DNA of 22,656 bases. Origin: Candidatus Equibacterium intestinale. Its GTDB lineage: Bacteria > Bacteroidota > Bacteroidia > Bacteroidales > UBA932. Made by a program: the position numbers and the translations under genes. This document shows, piece by piece, positions 1-7,254 of the stretch. Position 1 is the first letter of the stretch. Every line of letters begins with the position of its first letter. The notes below the pieces were generated by a model, which was not told the origin of the DNA, made no database searches, and saw nothing but the letters and a program-made list of their open reading frames with translations. The DNA lies in NCBI GenBank assembly GCA_018064305.1, contig JAGHVP010000007.1, positions 1-22,656 on the forward strand, in the 5' to 3' direction.

Positions 1-6
1 TTATTA

Positions 7-36
7 TTTGATATTTAAAAAATCTCTATATCTTTG
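7..36 (+). promoter_or_regulatory. Candidate Bacteroidetes promoter for the DUF2975-Xre operon
   Basis: A TTTG at 7-10 and TATCTTTG at 29-36 match the Bacteroidetes -33 (TTTG) and -7 (TAnnTTTG) consensus with an 18-base spacer, about one base shorter than usual. The start codon at 59 lies 22 bases after the -7 box, so the leader would be short. Seen directly as a motif match; activity is inferred. Confidence 0.6.
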
Positions 37-58
37 CGCCATATTAAACAAGAATGAT

Positions 59-565
59 ATGACTACTTTGAAGAAAATCAATGTTCTCAGCATAATACTT
101 ATTGCTGCAACTGTAATTGGAGCCGGGCTCGACCTTTGTTTCAATTTATGTTTCAATTGGGCTGACAATGTACGCGTATATTTAGACAGTAAAGCTTCGG
201 TCCGCAATATAGTTCCTGCCGACGGAGTGAACTTTGTGTTTTTTCTCCGATGCCTTGCCATCCTGGTATCTGCAGTTACGGCAATCGTTGCAGGTGTCAT
301 GCTCGTCATAAACTATATCGGTGTATTGCGCACAGTTAGAAAAGGAAATATCTTCACCGAGGAGCTGGAACGCAGAGTCAGCAGAATCGGCATTGACATG
401 ATTGTCATTTATGTTTCAGAATGCGTGATGACACTTGTTGATGGCCGCGCCTCTGTAGAATGGCCTGGTGGTTGGAATCTTTGCTGCGGAATCGGTATGA
501 TGATTGTGTCCCAGATATTCGCTCTCGGACGACAGATGAAGGAAGACCAGGAATTTACTGTATAA
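59..565 (+). CDS. DUF2975 family membrane protein
   Basis: This is a 168-residue protein of unknown function that resembles the DUF2975 family. Four hydrophobic segments can be seen, at about residues 8-28, 61-90, 107-125 and 138-157, with a basic loop between the second and third that holds an RKGNIF sequence typical of the family. The start is the ATG at 59; an upstream TTG at 8 would place the promoter inside the gene and is rejected. DUF2975 genes are very often followed by a small Xre regulator, as here (11 bases downstream), which suggests a membrane protein/regulator module. What it senses or does is unknown. Confidence is high that the gene is real and moderate for the family name. 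Confidence 0.82.
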   Translation: MTTLKKINVLSIILIAATVIGAGLDLCFNLCFNWADNVRVYLDSKASVRNIVPADGVNFVFFLRCLAILVSAVTAIVAGVMLVINYIGVLRTVRKGNIFTEELERRVSRIGIDMIVIYVSECVMTLVDGRASVEWPGGWNLCCGIGMMIVSQIFALGRQMKEDQEFTV

Positions 566-576
566 TCTACCACAAA

Positions 577-831
577 ATGATAATCATTAATCTTGATGTG
601 ATGCTTGCAAAACGCAAGATGACGCTCAGCGAACTTTCAGACAAGGTGGGAATCACACTGTCAAACATGTCCATTCTCAAAACCGGAAAGGCACGTGCCA
701 TACGCATCAGCACCCTCAACGCGATCTGCCGTATCCTTGACTGCACTCCCAACGACATCCTTGAATACCGCCCTGATGCAGTTCCAGAATCAATATCAGA
801 GTCATCACCTGAAAACAATCCGCAATATTAA
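577..831 (+). CDS. Small Xre/Cro-type helix-turn-helix regulator (YozG-like)
   Basis: An 84-residue protein whose first 66 residues form a compact Cro/C1-type DNA-binding domain: MTLSELSDKVGI (about 15-26) and the recognition-helix region around residues 27-37, followed by ISTLNAICRILDCTPNDILEY, which is characteristic of this family. The last 18 residues are acidic and serine-rich and probably disordered. The start is the ATG at 577, 11 bases after the DUF2975 stop. A longer frame begins upstream but overlaps the DUF2975 gene and has no domain there. Small Xre proteins paired with DUF2975 presumably bind their own promoter. No operator repeat was identified. Confidence 0.85.
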   Translation: MIIINLDVMLAKRKMTLSELSDKVGITLSNMSILKTGKARAIRISTLNAICRILDCTPNDILEYRPDAVPESISESSPENNPQY

Positions 832-843
832 GACATCAGCTCT

Positions 844-1749
844 ATGAGAAATCCCTCCCTGATCTGCATCATTATTCTTTCACTGTTATGTTCCTGTAAC
901 AGCTTGACCGGATTAACCTCGGTCAAGCCGAACGATAATGGGAATCTCATCGTTCCTTTGACGATAGGCAAGGATATCATTTATGGTGTGTTTGATACAG
1001 GAAGCACTGGATCTTGTCTCACAGGAGAAGAAGCCGACGAATATGACATCTCCCTGTCTGGAAGGACTGTTCAAACATCTCTTCCAGATGTCCAGGGAAT
1101 AATTTCATGCCCATTATCTGACGAAACAGAAGTTAAGTATGGTACATTGGCAATAGTAAAAGACATCAAATTAATAACGAAGTTCGCAGTATCTGACTCA
1201 TTTAAACAAAACATTTGGGGAATGGATATCATCGGACAGGTAAACTGGCTGTTTGATTTTGAAAAATCTGCAGTCATGATGTCAACGGCGCCAATCCCGT
1301 GCGACACTGCCGATGCTGTTGTCCTGAAATACAGGGTTGACGATCAAAAAAGGATGGTCTGTGACATGAAACATGGAGACACTGTTCTGAATGACGTTTT
1401 GATTGACACCGGGATGTCAGAATTCAATCCCATCGGTGTCTCGTTCAGTATTTACAGGTTGGTTTCCAATCCGGAAAAAGAAGAAGCCGAAAGAAAGTCC
1501 ATGGGAATATCGCAAACCGTCCTGTCACAAGACCAGGCGATGAGATGCAGATTAGGGTTCGAGAATTCAGACACTTATGGAGTACCGCTTTTCTGGGGGC
1601 CGGATTTGACATTTGACGCTCCTGATTGGAGCATCACTGCAGAAAAAATAAAAGCAGAATTTCCGAATGGCATCCTAGCCCTCAGTTACGATTGCAGCAG
1701 GAAGTTGTATATAGAAACAACTACACAACGGATTTTCCTGATTAAATAG
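844..1749 (+). CDS. Lipoprotein with two retropepsin-like DTG motifs
   Basis: A 301-residue predicted lipoprotein. The N-terminal hydrophobic stretch ends in LCSC, giving a plausible lipidated Cys18. Residues 35-60 carry IVPLTIGKDIIYGVFDTGS, the flap-and-active-site pattern of retropepsin-like aspartic proteases, with catalytic Asp51. A hydrophobic-Gly segment (IWGMDIIGQ, about 124-132) follows, as in that fold. A second motif, VLIDTGMS with Asp188, lies in the C-terminal half, so a single chain may form a two-lobed protease. It starts 12 bases after the Xre gene and is probably cotranscribed with it. Base composition is more AT-rich than in the housekeeping genes that follow. Substrate unknown; the second lobe could be degenerate. 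Confidence 0.7.
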   Translation: MRNPSLICIIILSLLCSCNSLTGLTSVKPNDNGNLIVPLTIGKDIIYGVFDTGSTGSCLTGEEADEYDISLSGRTVQTSLPDVQGIISCPLSDETEVKYGTLAIVKDIKLITKFAVSDSFKQNIWGMDIIGQVNWLFDFEKSAVMMSTAPIPCDTADAVVLKYRVDDQKRMVCDMKHGDTVLNDVLIDTGMSEFNPIGVSFSIYRLVSNPEKEEAERKSMGISQTVLSQDQAMRCRLGFENSDTYGVPLFWGPDLTFDAPDWSITAEKIKAEFPNGILALSYDCSRKLYIETTTQRIFLIK

Positions 1750-1876
1750 CGTGGCGCATAAGCCATTCATTTACAGCAATATACACAAAGCAGCCCCCGA
1801 AAAATCACGGGGGTTGATGTGCATAACAATCAGATTATCAGCAAGTAATGCACCACGGCCTCAGTCACTGCCGCAC

Positions 1877-1909
1877 AAAAAAAAAGAGTCCGACACTGGC
1901 CGGACTCTT
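1877..1909 (-). terminator. Rho-independent terminator of guaA
   Basis: A perfect 9-bp stem (AAGAGTCCG at 1884-1892 and CGGACTCTT at 1901-1909) with an 8-base loop is followed, reading the minus strand, by nine T residues (the A run at 1877-1885). It lies 28 bases after the guaA stop. The hairpin would also form in the plus-strand transcript arriving from the lipoprotein gene, but there it has only a weak T tract. The rest of 1750-1937 holds nothing recognisable. Confidence 0.88.
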
Positions 1910-1937
1910 CTTGATTATTTGGTGTACCAAACGTCTA

Positions 1938-2921
1938 CTATTCCCACTCGATGGTTGCGGTAGGCTTGGGTGATACATCGTAGCATACGCGGTTAACACC
2001 CTTGACCTCAGTCATGATGCGCTTTGCGATATGATTGAGGAGATCCCAGTTGATAGGCTCGACAGTGGCGGTCATTGCATCGACAGAGTTGACGGCACGG
2101 ATGATAACAGGCCAGTCGAAGCAGCGTTTGCCGTCACGTGCACCAACGCTCTTGAAATCAGGGATGGCTGTGAAATACTGCCATACAGTCTTGTTGAGAC
2201 CAGCTTTGTCAAACTCTTCGCGGAGGATTGCATCTGACTCGCGTACAGCCTCGAGACGGTCACGTGTGATGGCACCGAGGCAGCGTACACCAAGGCCGGG
2301 GCCGGGGAACGGCTGACGGTAGACCATATTTTCGGGAAGGCCGAGGGCTACACCCACAACGCGTACCTCATCTTTGTAGAGGAACTTGAGAGGCTCTACG
2401 AGCTCGAACTGCATATCGTCGGGAAGACCACCCACATTGTGGTGAGCTTTCACTCCGTCGCTCTCGATGATGTCGGGATAGATAGTACCCTGTGCAAGGA
2501 AGTCGATACCCTCAAGCTTGCGGGCCTCTTCCTCGAATACGCGGATGAACTCTGCACCGATGATCTTTCTCTTCTTCTCAGGCTCAGAAACACCTTCGAG
2601 CTTGCCGAGGAAGCGGTCGATTGCATCTACATACACAAGGTTTGCGTTGAGCTCTTCGCGGAAGACCTTTACAACCTGCTCAGGCTCGCCCTTGCGGAGA
2701 AGACCGTGGTTCACGTGAACGCATACAAGCTGGCTGCCGACAGCCTTGATAAGCAGAGCTGCTACAACAGAAGAATCCACACCGCCCGAAAGCGCAAGCA
2801 GGACCTTCTTTGAACCGATCTGGGCCCTGAGAGCCTTGACCTGTTCGTCAATAAACTTGTTGGCAAGTTCGAAATTAGTGATTCGCTCCATTTCTGCGGG
2901 GCGGACGTTACCTGAGTTCAT
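1938..2921 (-). CDS. guaA: GMP synthase, ATP-pyrophosphatase subunit only (no glutaminase domain)
   Basis: This enzyme adenylates XMP and aminates it to GMP, the last step of GMP synthesis. The 327 residues match the C-terminal part of standard GuaA: the PP-loop SGGVDSS (45-51), KRKIIG, AQGTIYPDIIES, SHHNVGGLP-like AHHNVGGLPDDM, FPGPGLGVR, and the dimerisation domain ending in KPTATIEWE. The N-terminal class-I glutamine amidotransferase domain of about 190 residues, present in ordinary bacterial GuaA (about 510-525 residues), is absent. This is not a cut gene, because the start codon is preceded by its own promoter and a divergent gene. It resembles the two-subunit (archaeal GuaAa/GuaAb) form. 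No separate amidotransferase lies in the window, so ammonia must come from elsewhere. Confidence 0.93.
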   Translation of the reverse strand: MNSGNVRPAEMERITNFELANKFIDEQVKALRAQIGSKKVLLALSGGVDSSVVAALLIKAVGSQLVCVHVNHGLLRKGEPEQVVKVFREELNANLVYVDAIDRFLGKLEGVSEPEKKRKIIGAEFIRVFEEEARKLEGIDFLAQGTIYPDIIESDGVKAHHNVGGLPDDMQFELVEPLKFLYKDEVRVVGVALGLPENMVYRQPFPGPGLGVRCLGAITRDRLEAVRESDAILREEFDKAGLNKTVWQYFTAIPDFKSVGARDGKRCFDWPVIIRAVNSVDAMTATVEPINWDLLNHIAKRIMTEVKGVNRVCYDVSPKPTATIEWE

Positions 2922-2962
2922 ATACTTTATCGTTTAGATTTTTATTTTGTATTAACGGGGTG

Positions 2963-2970
2963 CAAAAGTA
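2963..2970 (-). promoter_or_regulatory. -7 promoter box for guaA
   Basis: Reading the minus strand, TACTTTTG (2970 to 2963) fits the Bacteroidetes -7 consensus TAnnTTTG. The guaA start codon lies about 41 bases downstream. No convincing TTTG -33 box was found at the expected distance. Confidence 0.55.
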
Positions 2971-3002
2971 CAAAAAAATGGTGAATTCTTTCATAAATAT
3001 TG

Positions 3003-3010
3003 TATTTTTG
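3003..3010 (+). promoter_or_regulatory. -7 promoter box for typA
   Basis: TATTTTTG fits TAnnTTTG and lies 19 bases before the typA start codon, giving a very short leader. It diverges from the guaA -7 box only about 32 bases away, so the two promoters probably share the AT-rich stretch between them. No clear -33 box is seen. Confidence 0.55.
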
Positions 3011-3029
3011 CGCCCAATTACAAAGTAGT

Positions 3030-4838
3030 ATGGAAGAAATAAGAAACATAGCAATCATCGCGCACGTAGACCACGGCAAGACCACTCTGGTAGACAAAAT
3101 GATCCAGCAGGCAGTCAGCATGCGTGAGTCTGAAAAGAGCGGCGAGCTCATCCTTGACAACAATGACCTCGAAAGAGAGCGCGGTATCACAATCCTTGCA
3201 AAGAACGTATCTGTACCCTACAAGGGGACGAAAATCAATATCATAGACACTCCGGGCCATGCCGACTTCGGCGGAGAGGTGGAGCGCGTGCTTAATATGG
3301 CAGACGGCGTGCTTCTGCTGGTGGATGCCTTCGAAGGCACCATGCCCCAGACCCGCTTCGTGCTTCAGAAAGCCATCGAAATGGGCAAGAAGCCCATCGT
3401 GGTTATAAACAAGGTTGACAAGACCAACTGCCGCCCCGACGAGGTGAACGAGCAGGTGTTCGACCTTATGTTCTCGCTCAACGCAACTGAAGAGCAGCTC
3501 GACTACAAGACAGTCTACGGCAGTGCAAAGCAGGGCTGGATGTCACTTGACTGGCGCAAGCCCACCACCGACATCACCCCTCTGCTCGACACCATCCTCG
3601 AAGAGATTCCCGCTCCACCGATGGTGGAAGGCACACCCCAGATGCTTATTTCATCACTTGAGTACTCACCATATGTGGGCCGTATCGCTATCGGCCGCAT
3701 CACACGCGGTGTGCTCAAGGAAGGCCAGAACATATCTCTCTGCAAGAGATACGACATAATCGAGAAACAGAAGATCAAAGAGCTCATGGTGTTCGAAGGT
3801 CTTGAGAAGAAGAAACAGGCAGAGGTACGCTGCGGCGACATCTGCGCCGTGGTTGGCATCAACGGATTCGAGATTGGCGACACCATCGCCGACTATGAGA
3901 ATCCCGAAGCACTCCCTCCCATCGCCGTGGACGAACCCACTATGAGCATGCTCTTCTCTATCAACGACTCTCCCTTCTTCGGCCAGGACGGCAAGTTCGT
4001 GACAAGCCGCCACCTCAAGGACCGTCTCGACCGCGAGCTTGAGAAGAACCTTGCGCTGAGGGTCAAACCCGGTCTGGGTGCCGACTCTTTCATAGTGTAC
4101 GGACGCGGTGTGCTGCACCTCTCAATCCTCATCGAGACAATGCGCCGCGAAGGTTTCGAGCTTCAGGTAGGCCAGCCCAAGGTGCTTGACAAGACCATCA
4201 ACGGCCAGAGGTGCGAACCTATAGAGAACCTCACCATCGACATACCCGACGAATACGTGGGCAGGGCGATAGAGATGACCACCCGCCGCAAGGGCGCCCT
4301 CATCCACATGGACAGCCGCGACGGCCGCACACATCTTGACTTCGACATCCCCTCACGCGGTCTGATGGGTCTGCGCAGCAACCTCCTCACAGCATCGGCT
4401 GGAGAAGCCATCGTGTCGCACCGTTTCAAGGAGTACGAGCCCTACAAGGGTGACATCGAGAAGAGAGTCAACGGTTCGCTCGTATCAAACGACACCGGAC
4501 TTGCAGTGGCATACGCGATGGACAAGCTGCAGGACCGCGGACGTTTCTTCGTGGAACCCGGCGAAGACATCTATGCAGGACAGGTTGTGGGCGAGCACAC
4601 CCGTGAGCGCGACCTCAACATCAACATCTGCAAGACCAAGAAACTCACCAACGTGCGCGCAGCAGGCAGTGACGAGAAAGTGATGCTTCCTCCCGCAATC
4701 AAGTTCAGCCTTGAGGAGGCTCTTGAATACATTCAGGAAGACGAGCTTGTAGAGATCACCCCCCACCACATGAGGCTCCGCAAGATTCTGCTCGACGAGA
4801 CCGCCCGCAAGAGAGCCGCAATGAGAGAGCAGAACTAA
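3030..4838 (+). CDS. typA: Ribosome-associated GTPase TypA/BipA
   Basis: A translational GTPase of the EF-G/LepA superfamily that acts on the 50S subunit in ribosome assembly and stress adaptation. The length, 602 residues, is normal for the family. The G motifs are clear: AHVDHGKT (11-18), RGIT in switch I (51-54), DTPGH (73-77), NKVDK (127-131) and a GSAKQGW G5 region. The C-terminal BipA-specific part is present (SRGLMGLRSNLLTASAGEA, and KKLTNVRAAGSDEKVML). The start is the ATG at 3030, where the family's conserved beginning MEEIRNIAIIAHVDHG falls. An in-frame upstream TTG at 3000 would overlap the -7 box. The gene stands alone, with its own promoter and a 60-base gap before yceD. Confidence 0.97.
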   Translation: MEEIRNIAIIAHVDHGKTTLVDKMIQQAVSMRESEKSGELILDNNDLERERGITILAKNVSVPYKGTKINIIDTPGHADFGGEVERVLNMADGVLLLVDAFEGTMPQTRFVLQKAIEMGKKPIVVINKVDKTNCRPDEVNEQVFDLMFSLNATEEQLDYKTVYGSAKQGWMSLDWRKPTTDITPLLDTILEEIPAPPMVEGTPQMLISSLEYSPYVGRIAIGRITRGVLKEGQNISLCKRYDIIEKQKIKELMVFEGLEKKKQAEVRCGDICAVVGINGFEIGDTIADYENPEALPPIAVDEPTMSMLFSINDSPFFGQDGKFVTSRHLKDRLDRELEKNLALRVKPGLGADSFIVYGRGVLHLSILIETMRREGFELQVGQPKVLDKTINGQRCEPIENLTIDIPDEYVGRAIEMTTRRKGALIHMDSRDGRTHLDFDIPSRGLMGLRSNLLTASAGEAIVSHRFKEYEPYKGDIEKRVNGSLVSNDTGLAVAYAMDKLQDRGRFFVEPGEDIYAGQVVGEHTRERDLNINICKTKKLTNVRAAGSDEKVMLPPAIKFSLEEALEYIQEDELVEITPHHMRLRKILLDETARKRAAMREQN

Positions 4839-4842
4839 AATC

Positions 4843-4873
4843 ATTGCATTAATAAAAATAATTGCTATATTTG
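4843..4873 (+). promoter_or_regulatory. Promoter of yceD-rpmF
   Basis: ATTG at 4843-4846 (consensus TTTG) and TATATTTG at 4866-4873 (consensus TAnnTTTG) are separated by 19 bases, the expected spacing. The yceD start codon lies 25 bases downstream. This is the best full promoter match in the window. Confidence 0.72.
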
Positions 4874-4898
4874 CACCCCAATTTGCAAGAGTGTTGCC

Positions 4899-5417
4899 AT
4901 GAGCGAGATAATAATACCCCTGCACGGCCTCTCGAAAGGCAGACAGGAATTCGAGTTCAAGCTGGATGACAGTTTCTTGGACGAGTTCGGAAACGGTGTT
5001 GTGAACGGTGTTGACGGAGCGGCACATTTTGCAGTTGAACGCAAGGGAAGTTGGATTGAAATAGTGTGTGCGGTCGAGGGGGAAGCGAAGGTTGAATGTG
5101 ACAGATGTCTTGAAGACCTCTACCTCCCTGTTGACACAGAGCAGAAGCTGACAGTCCGTTTCGATGCAGATCCGGAAGAGGTTGTGAACGATGATGACAA
5201 CACCATAATTCTGGTGGACGGCACATCGGAGATAGATCTGGGCCAGACGGTTTACGACTTCATCTGCCTGTCTCTGCCACTCCAGAAAGTACATCCCGAA
5301 GGGGAATGCAACATGGAGACGGTATCGAAGATCGGATTAGACAGCAGCATGGAAGGACAGATTCCTGCCAACACACCGTTTTCAGGTCTGAAAGACCTCT
5401 TGAAAGAAAGCAATTAA
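4899..5417 (+). CDS. yceD: DUF177 (YceD) family protein
   Basis: A 172-residue protein of the YceD/DUF177 family, which is linked in bacteria and plastids to 23S rRNA and L32-dependent 50S assembly. The diagnostic motif is CDRCLEDL (Cys67 and Cys70), followed by an acidic stretch and the conserved ID-LGQ-VYDFICLSLPL region (about 111-129). A further Cys137 in HPEGECN completes the usual cysteine pattern. It lies 35 bases upstream of rpmF, the classic conserved pair. The start ATG at 4899 sits downstream of a well-formed promoter. The molecular activity is not known in detail. Confidence 0.9.
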   Translation: MSEIIIPLHGLSKGRQEFEFKLDDSFLDEFGNGVVNGVDGAAHFAVERKGSWIEIVCAVEGEAKVECDRCLEDLYLPVDTEQKLTVRFDADPEEVVNDDDNTIILVDGTSEIDLGQTVYDFICLSLPLQKVHPEGECNMETVSKIGLDSSMEGQIPANTPFSGLKDLLKESN

Positions 5418-5452
5418 GGATTTGAAATATAATAACTTAAAAATAACGAACA

Positions 5453-5632
5453 ATGGCACATCCCAAACGAAAAGTCTCTAAACAGCGCAGAGACAAAAGA
5501 AGAACCCACGACGTAGCCCCTGTTGCAACAATGGCAACATGCTCAAACTGCGGTGCAACTGTTATGTATCACCACGTTTGCCCTGAGTGCGGTTACTATC
5601 GCGGCCGTCAGATCATCGTAAAGAACCAGTAA
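5453..5632 (+). CDS. rpmF: 50S ribosomal protein bL32
   Basis: A 59-residue ribosomal protein of the large subunit. It begins MAHPKRKVSKQRRDKRRTH, the conserved basic N-terminus of bL32, and carries a four-cysteine zinc ribbon (CSNC at 30-33 and CPEC at 43-46), so it is the zinc-binding (C+) form. It is cotranscribed with yceD. In many Bacteroidales fabH follows rpmF; here a terminator and a tRNA gene follow instead. Confidence 0.97.
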   Translation: MAHPKRKVSKQRRDKRRTHDVAPVATMATCSNCGATVMYHHVCPECGYYRGRQIIVKNQ

Positions 5633-5661
5633 TTCTTCCCTGACCGGTACGGAAACAAGAC

Positions 5662-5698
5662 AAAGGGGTGCCACAAAACAGCAAACCCCTTTTTCTTT
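5662..5698 (+). terminator. Terminator after rpmF
   Basis: The stem AAAGGGGT (5662-5669) and ACCCCTTT (5685-5692), with a 15-base loop, is followed by a T-rich run (to about 5698). It lies 30 bases after the rpmF stop and only a few bases before the tRNA gene, so some read-through may feed the tRNA. Confidence 0.75.
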
Positions 5699-5702
5699 AC
5701 AG

Positions 5703-5774
5703 GCCCTGTTAGTTCAACGGATAGAACGGAAGTTTCCTAAACTTTAGATAGTGGTTCGATTCCACTACGGGGTA
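5703..5774 (+). tRNA. tRNA-Arg (anticodon CCU)
   Basis: A complete cloverleaf folds by hand. The acceptor stem is GCCCTGT (5703-5709) with ACGGGGT (5767-5773), including two G-U pairs. The D stem is GTTC (5712-5715) with GAAC (5724-5727). The anticodon stem is GAAGT (5729-5733) with ACTTT (5741-5745), and its loop is TTCCTAA with anticodon CCT at 5736-5738. The T stem is AGTGG (5750-5754) with CCACT (5762-5766) and loop TTCGATT. The discriminator base is A5774. CCA is not encoded. It reads AGG arginine codons. No promoter is visible in the short gap after the rpmF terminator. Confidence 0.95.
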
Positions 5775-5781
5775 CAAAATT

Positions 5782-7242
5782 ATGTTAAGAAAAATCAGAA
5801 TTGCAATTGCAGCGTTGGTGTTCACAGCCATTACGCTGCTTTTTTTGAATGTATTCGGGGAAGCCTCCCCCATCCTCTCATTCTTTGCCAGGATACAGAT
5901 TGTACCGGCTTTCCTTGCCATGCATTTCGTGATTGTGGCGGTGCTGGTGGTTGCCACACTGCTGTTCGGGCGTCTGTACTGCTCTGCCATCTGCCCGCTC
6001 GGCATCCTTCAGGACATCATTGCGTGGTTTTCGCGCCTGGGCGGCAAGAAACGCAAGCTGAGGTACGGATATTCGAAAGGACTCCCATGGCTCCGCCCGG
6101 TGATGCTGGTTCTTTTCATCGTGGCCGAGGTTGCGGGACTCGCATCGTTCGCTGCAATCATCGAGCCTTACAGCGCGTTCGGAAGGATGGTGGCCGGATT
6201 CACCCATCCCAGCCTTACAAGCGCCATTCTCTGGACCGCAGCTGCCACGTTCGCGCTGATTTTCTTCCTGGCATGGAAGTATGGCCGCGCATGGTGCAAC
6301 ACTGTCTGCCCTGTGGGCACAACGCTGGGATTCATTTCCAAGTTTTCTCTGTTCCGTCCCGTAATAGATACTGAAAAGTGCGTCAACTGCGGGCTGTGTG
6401 GCAGGAAATGCAAGGCACAGTGCATCGATACAAAGAATCACGCGGTTGACGGAAGCCGTTGTGTGATGTGCTTCGACTGCCTTGAGAACTGCTCGGCAAA
6501 CGCAATCAGCTACAAGCCTGTATGGAGCATAAAAGGCAGCGGCAAAGCCCCGGCAAGCGACAATCCTGCAGCGCGCCGCGCATTCCTCACCGCCGCCGGT
6601 ATGCTGGCAGTGGCAGGGCATAAGGCAAAAGCCGACGAAGTCAGGAAAGAGGTGGCCGACAAGATAGCCCCCATCCTTTCCGACCTGGTTCCGAAGCAGG
6701 CCCCGCAACGCGCCACACGCATCGTTCCTCCGGGATCTGTAAGTATAAAGCATCTGGAACAGCACTGCGTGTCGTGTCAGCTGTGCGTCCAGGCATGCCC
6801 CAACAAAGTGCTCAGGCCGTCTACAGACCTTGAGCATTTCATGCAGCCAGAAAGCTCATTTGAAAAAGGATACTGCCGCCCCGAGTGCAACCGCTGCGGC
6901 GAAGTGTGCCCTGCAGGTGCAATAAAGCCCGTCACTATTGAAGAGAAAACAGGCATACAGACAGGCCACGCCGTCTGGAACAAAGAGCTCTGCATCCCCC
7001 TTGTGAAAGGGCTTGACTGCGGCAACTGCGCGCGCCACTGCCCCACCGGTGCCATCACCATGGTATCGGCAGAGAACCCCGGTTTCGTTTTCGGTGAGAC
7101 CGACCATGGTCATAAGTTCGTTCATATTCCGGCAATAGACACTGCAAAATGCATAGGATGCGGAGCCTGTGAGAACCTCTGCCCCGCAAATCCCATAAGC
7201 GCAATCACCGTGGAAGGCCACGAGGTCCACAACAACATCTAA
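5782..7242 (+). CDS. NapH-like membrane polyferredoxin fused to a NapG-like exported ferredoxin
   Basis: A 486-residue membrane electron-transfer protein. The N-terminal third has about four hydrophobic segments (roughly 8-25, 44-63, 104-128, 147-166) with two CxxxCP motifs (Cys67/Cys71 and Cys172/Cys176) and two [4Fe-4S] ferredoxin motifs (Cys200-210 and Cys227-237), like NapH/CcoG-type proteins. A mid-protein RRAFLTAAGMLAVAG segment (265-279) resembles the twin-arginine signal of NapG. Further Fe-S motifs follow (Cys329-339; Cys365/369/372/376; Cys404/413/416/420; Cys457-467). NapH and NapG are normally separate quinol-linked proteins of nitrate reductase systems; here they appear joined, with no nap genes nearby. 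The next gene follows after 12 bases, so this protein may pass electrons to or from that exported reductase. Substrate unknown. Confidence 0.85.
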   Translation: MLRKIRIAIAALVFTAITLLFLNVFGEASPILSFFARIQIVPAFLAMHFVIVAVLVVATLLFGRLYCSAICPLGILQDIIAWFSRLGGKKRKLRYGYSKGLPWLRPVMLVLFIVAEVAGLASFAAIIEPYSAFGRMVAGFTHPSLTSAILWTAAATFALIFFLAWKYGRAWCNTVCPVGTTLGFISKFSLFRPVIDTEKCVNCGLCGRKCKAQCIDTKNHAVDGSRCVMCFDCLENCSANAISYKPVWSIKGSGKAPASDNPAARRAFLTAAGMLAVAGHKAKADEVRKEVADKIAPILSDLVPKQAPQRATRIVPPGSVSIKHLEQHCVSCQLCVQACPNKVLRPSTDLEHFMQPESSFEKGYCRPECNRCGEVCPAGAIKPVTIEEKTGIQTGHAVWNKELCIPLVKGLDCGNCARHCPTGAITMVSAENPGFVFGETDHGHKFVHIPAIDTAKCIGCGACENLCPANPISAITVEGHEVHNNI

Positions 7243-7254
7243 CCCGAGGATAAT

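Noticed and set aside
59..1749. DUF2975-Xre-protease trio as a toxin-antitoxin or defence system
   Set aside because: No toxin fold or known defence domain is visible; DUF2975 with a small Xre protein is a common chromosomal pair.
1751..1963. Plus-strand 70-residue open frame after the lipoprotein gene
   Set aside because: It lies over the guaA terminator and the 3' end of guaA, has a GTG start without support and low-complexity composition.
5878..6837. Minus-strand 319-residue open frame opposite the ferredoxin fusion
   Set aside because: Antisense to a gene with strong Fe-S motifs; no domain or signal of its own.
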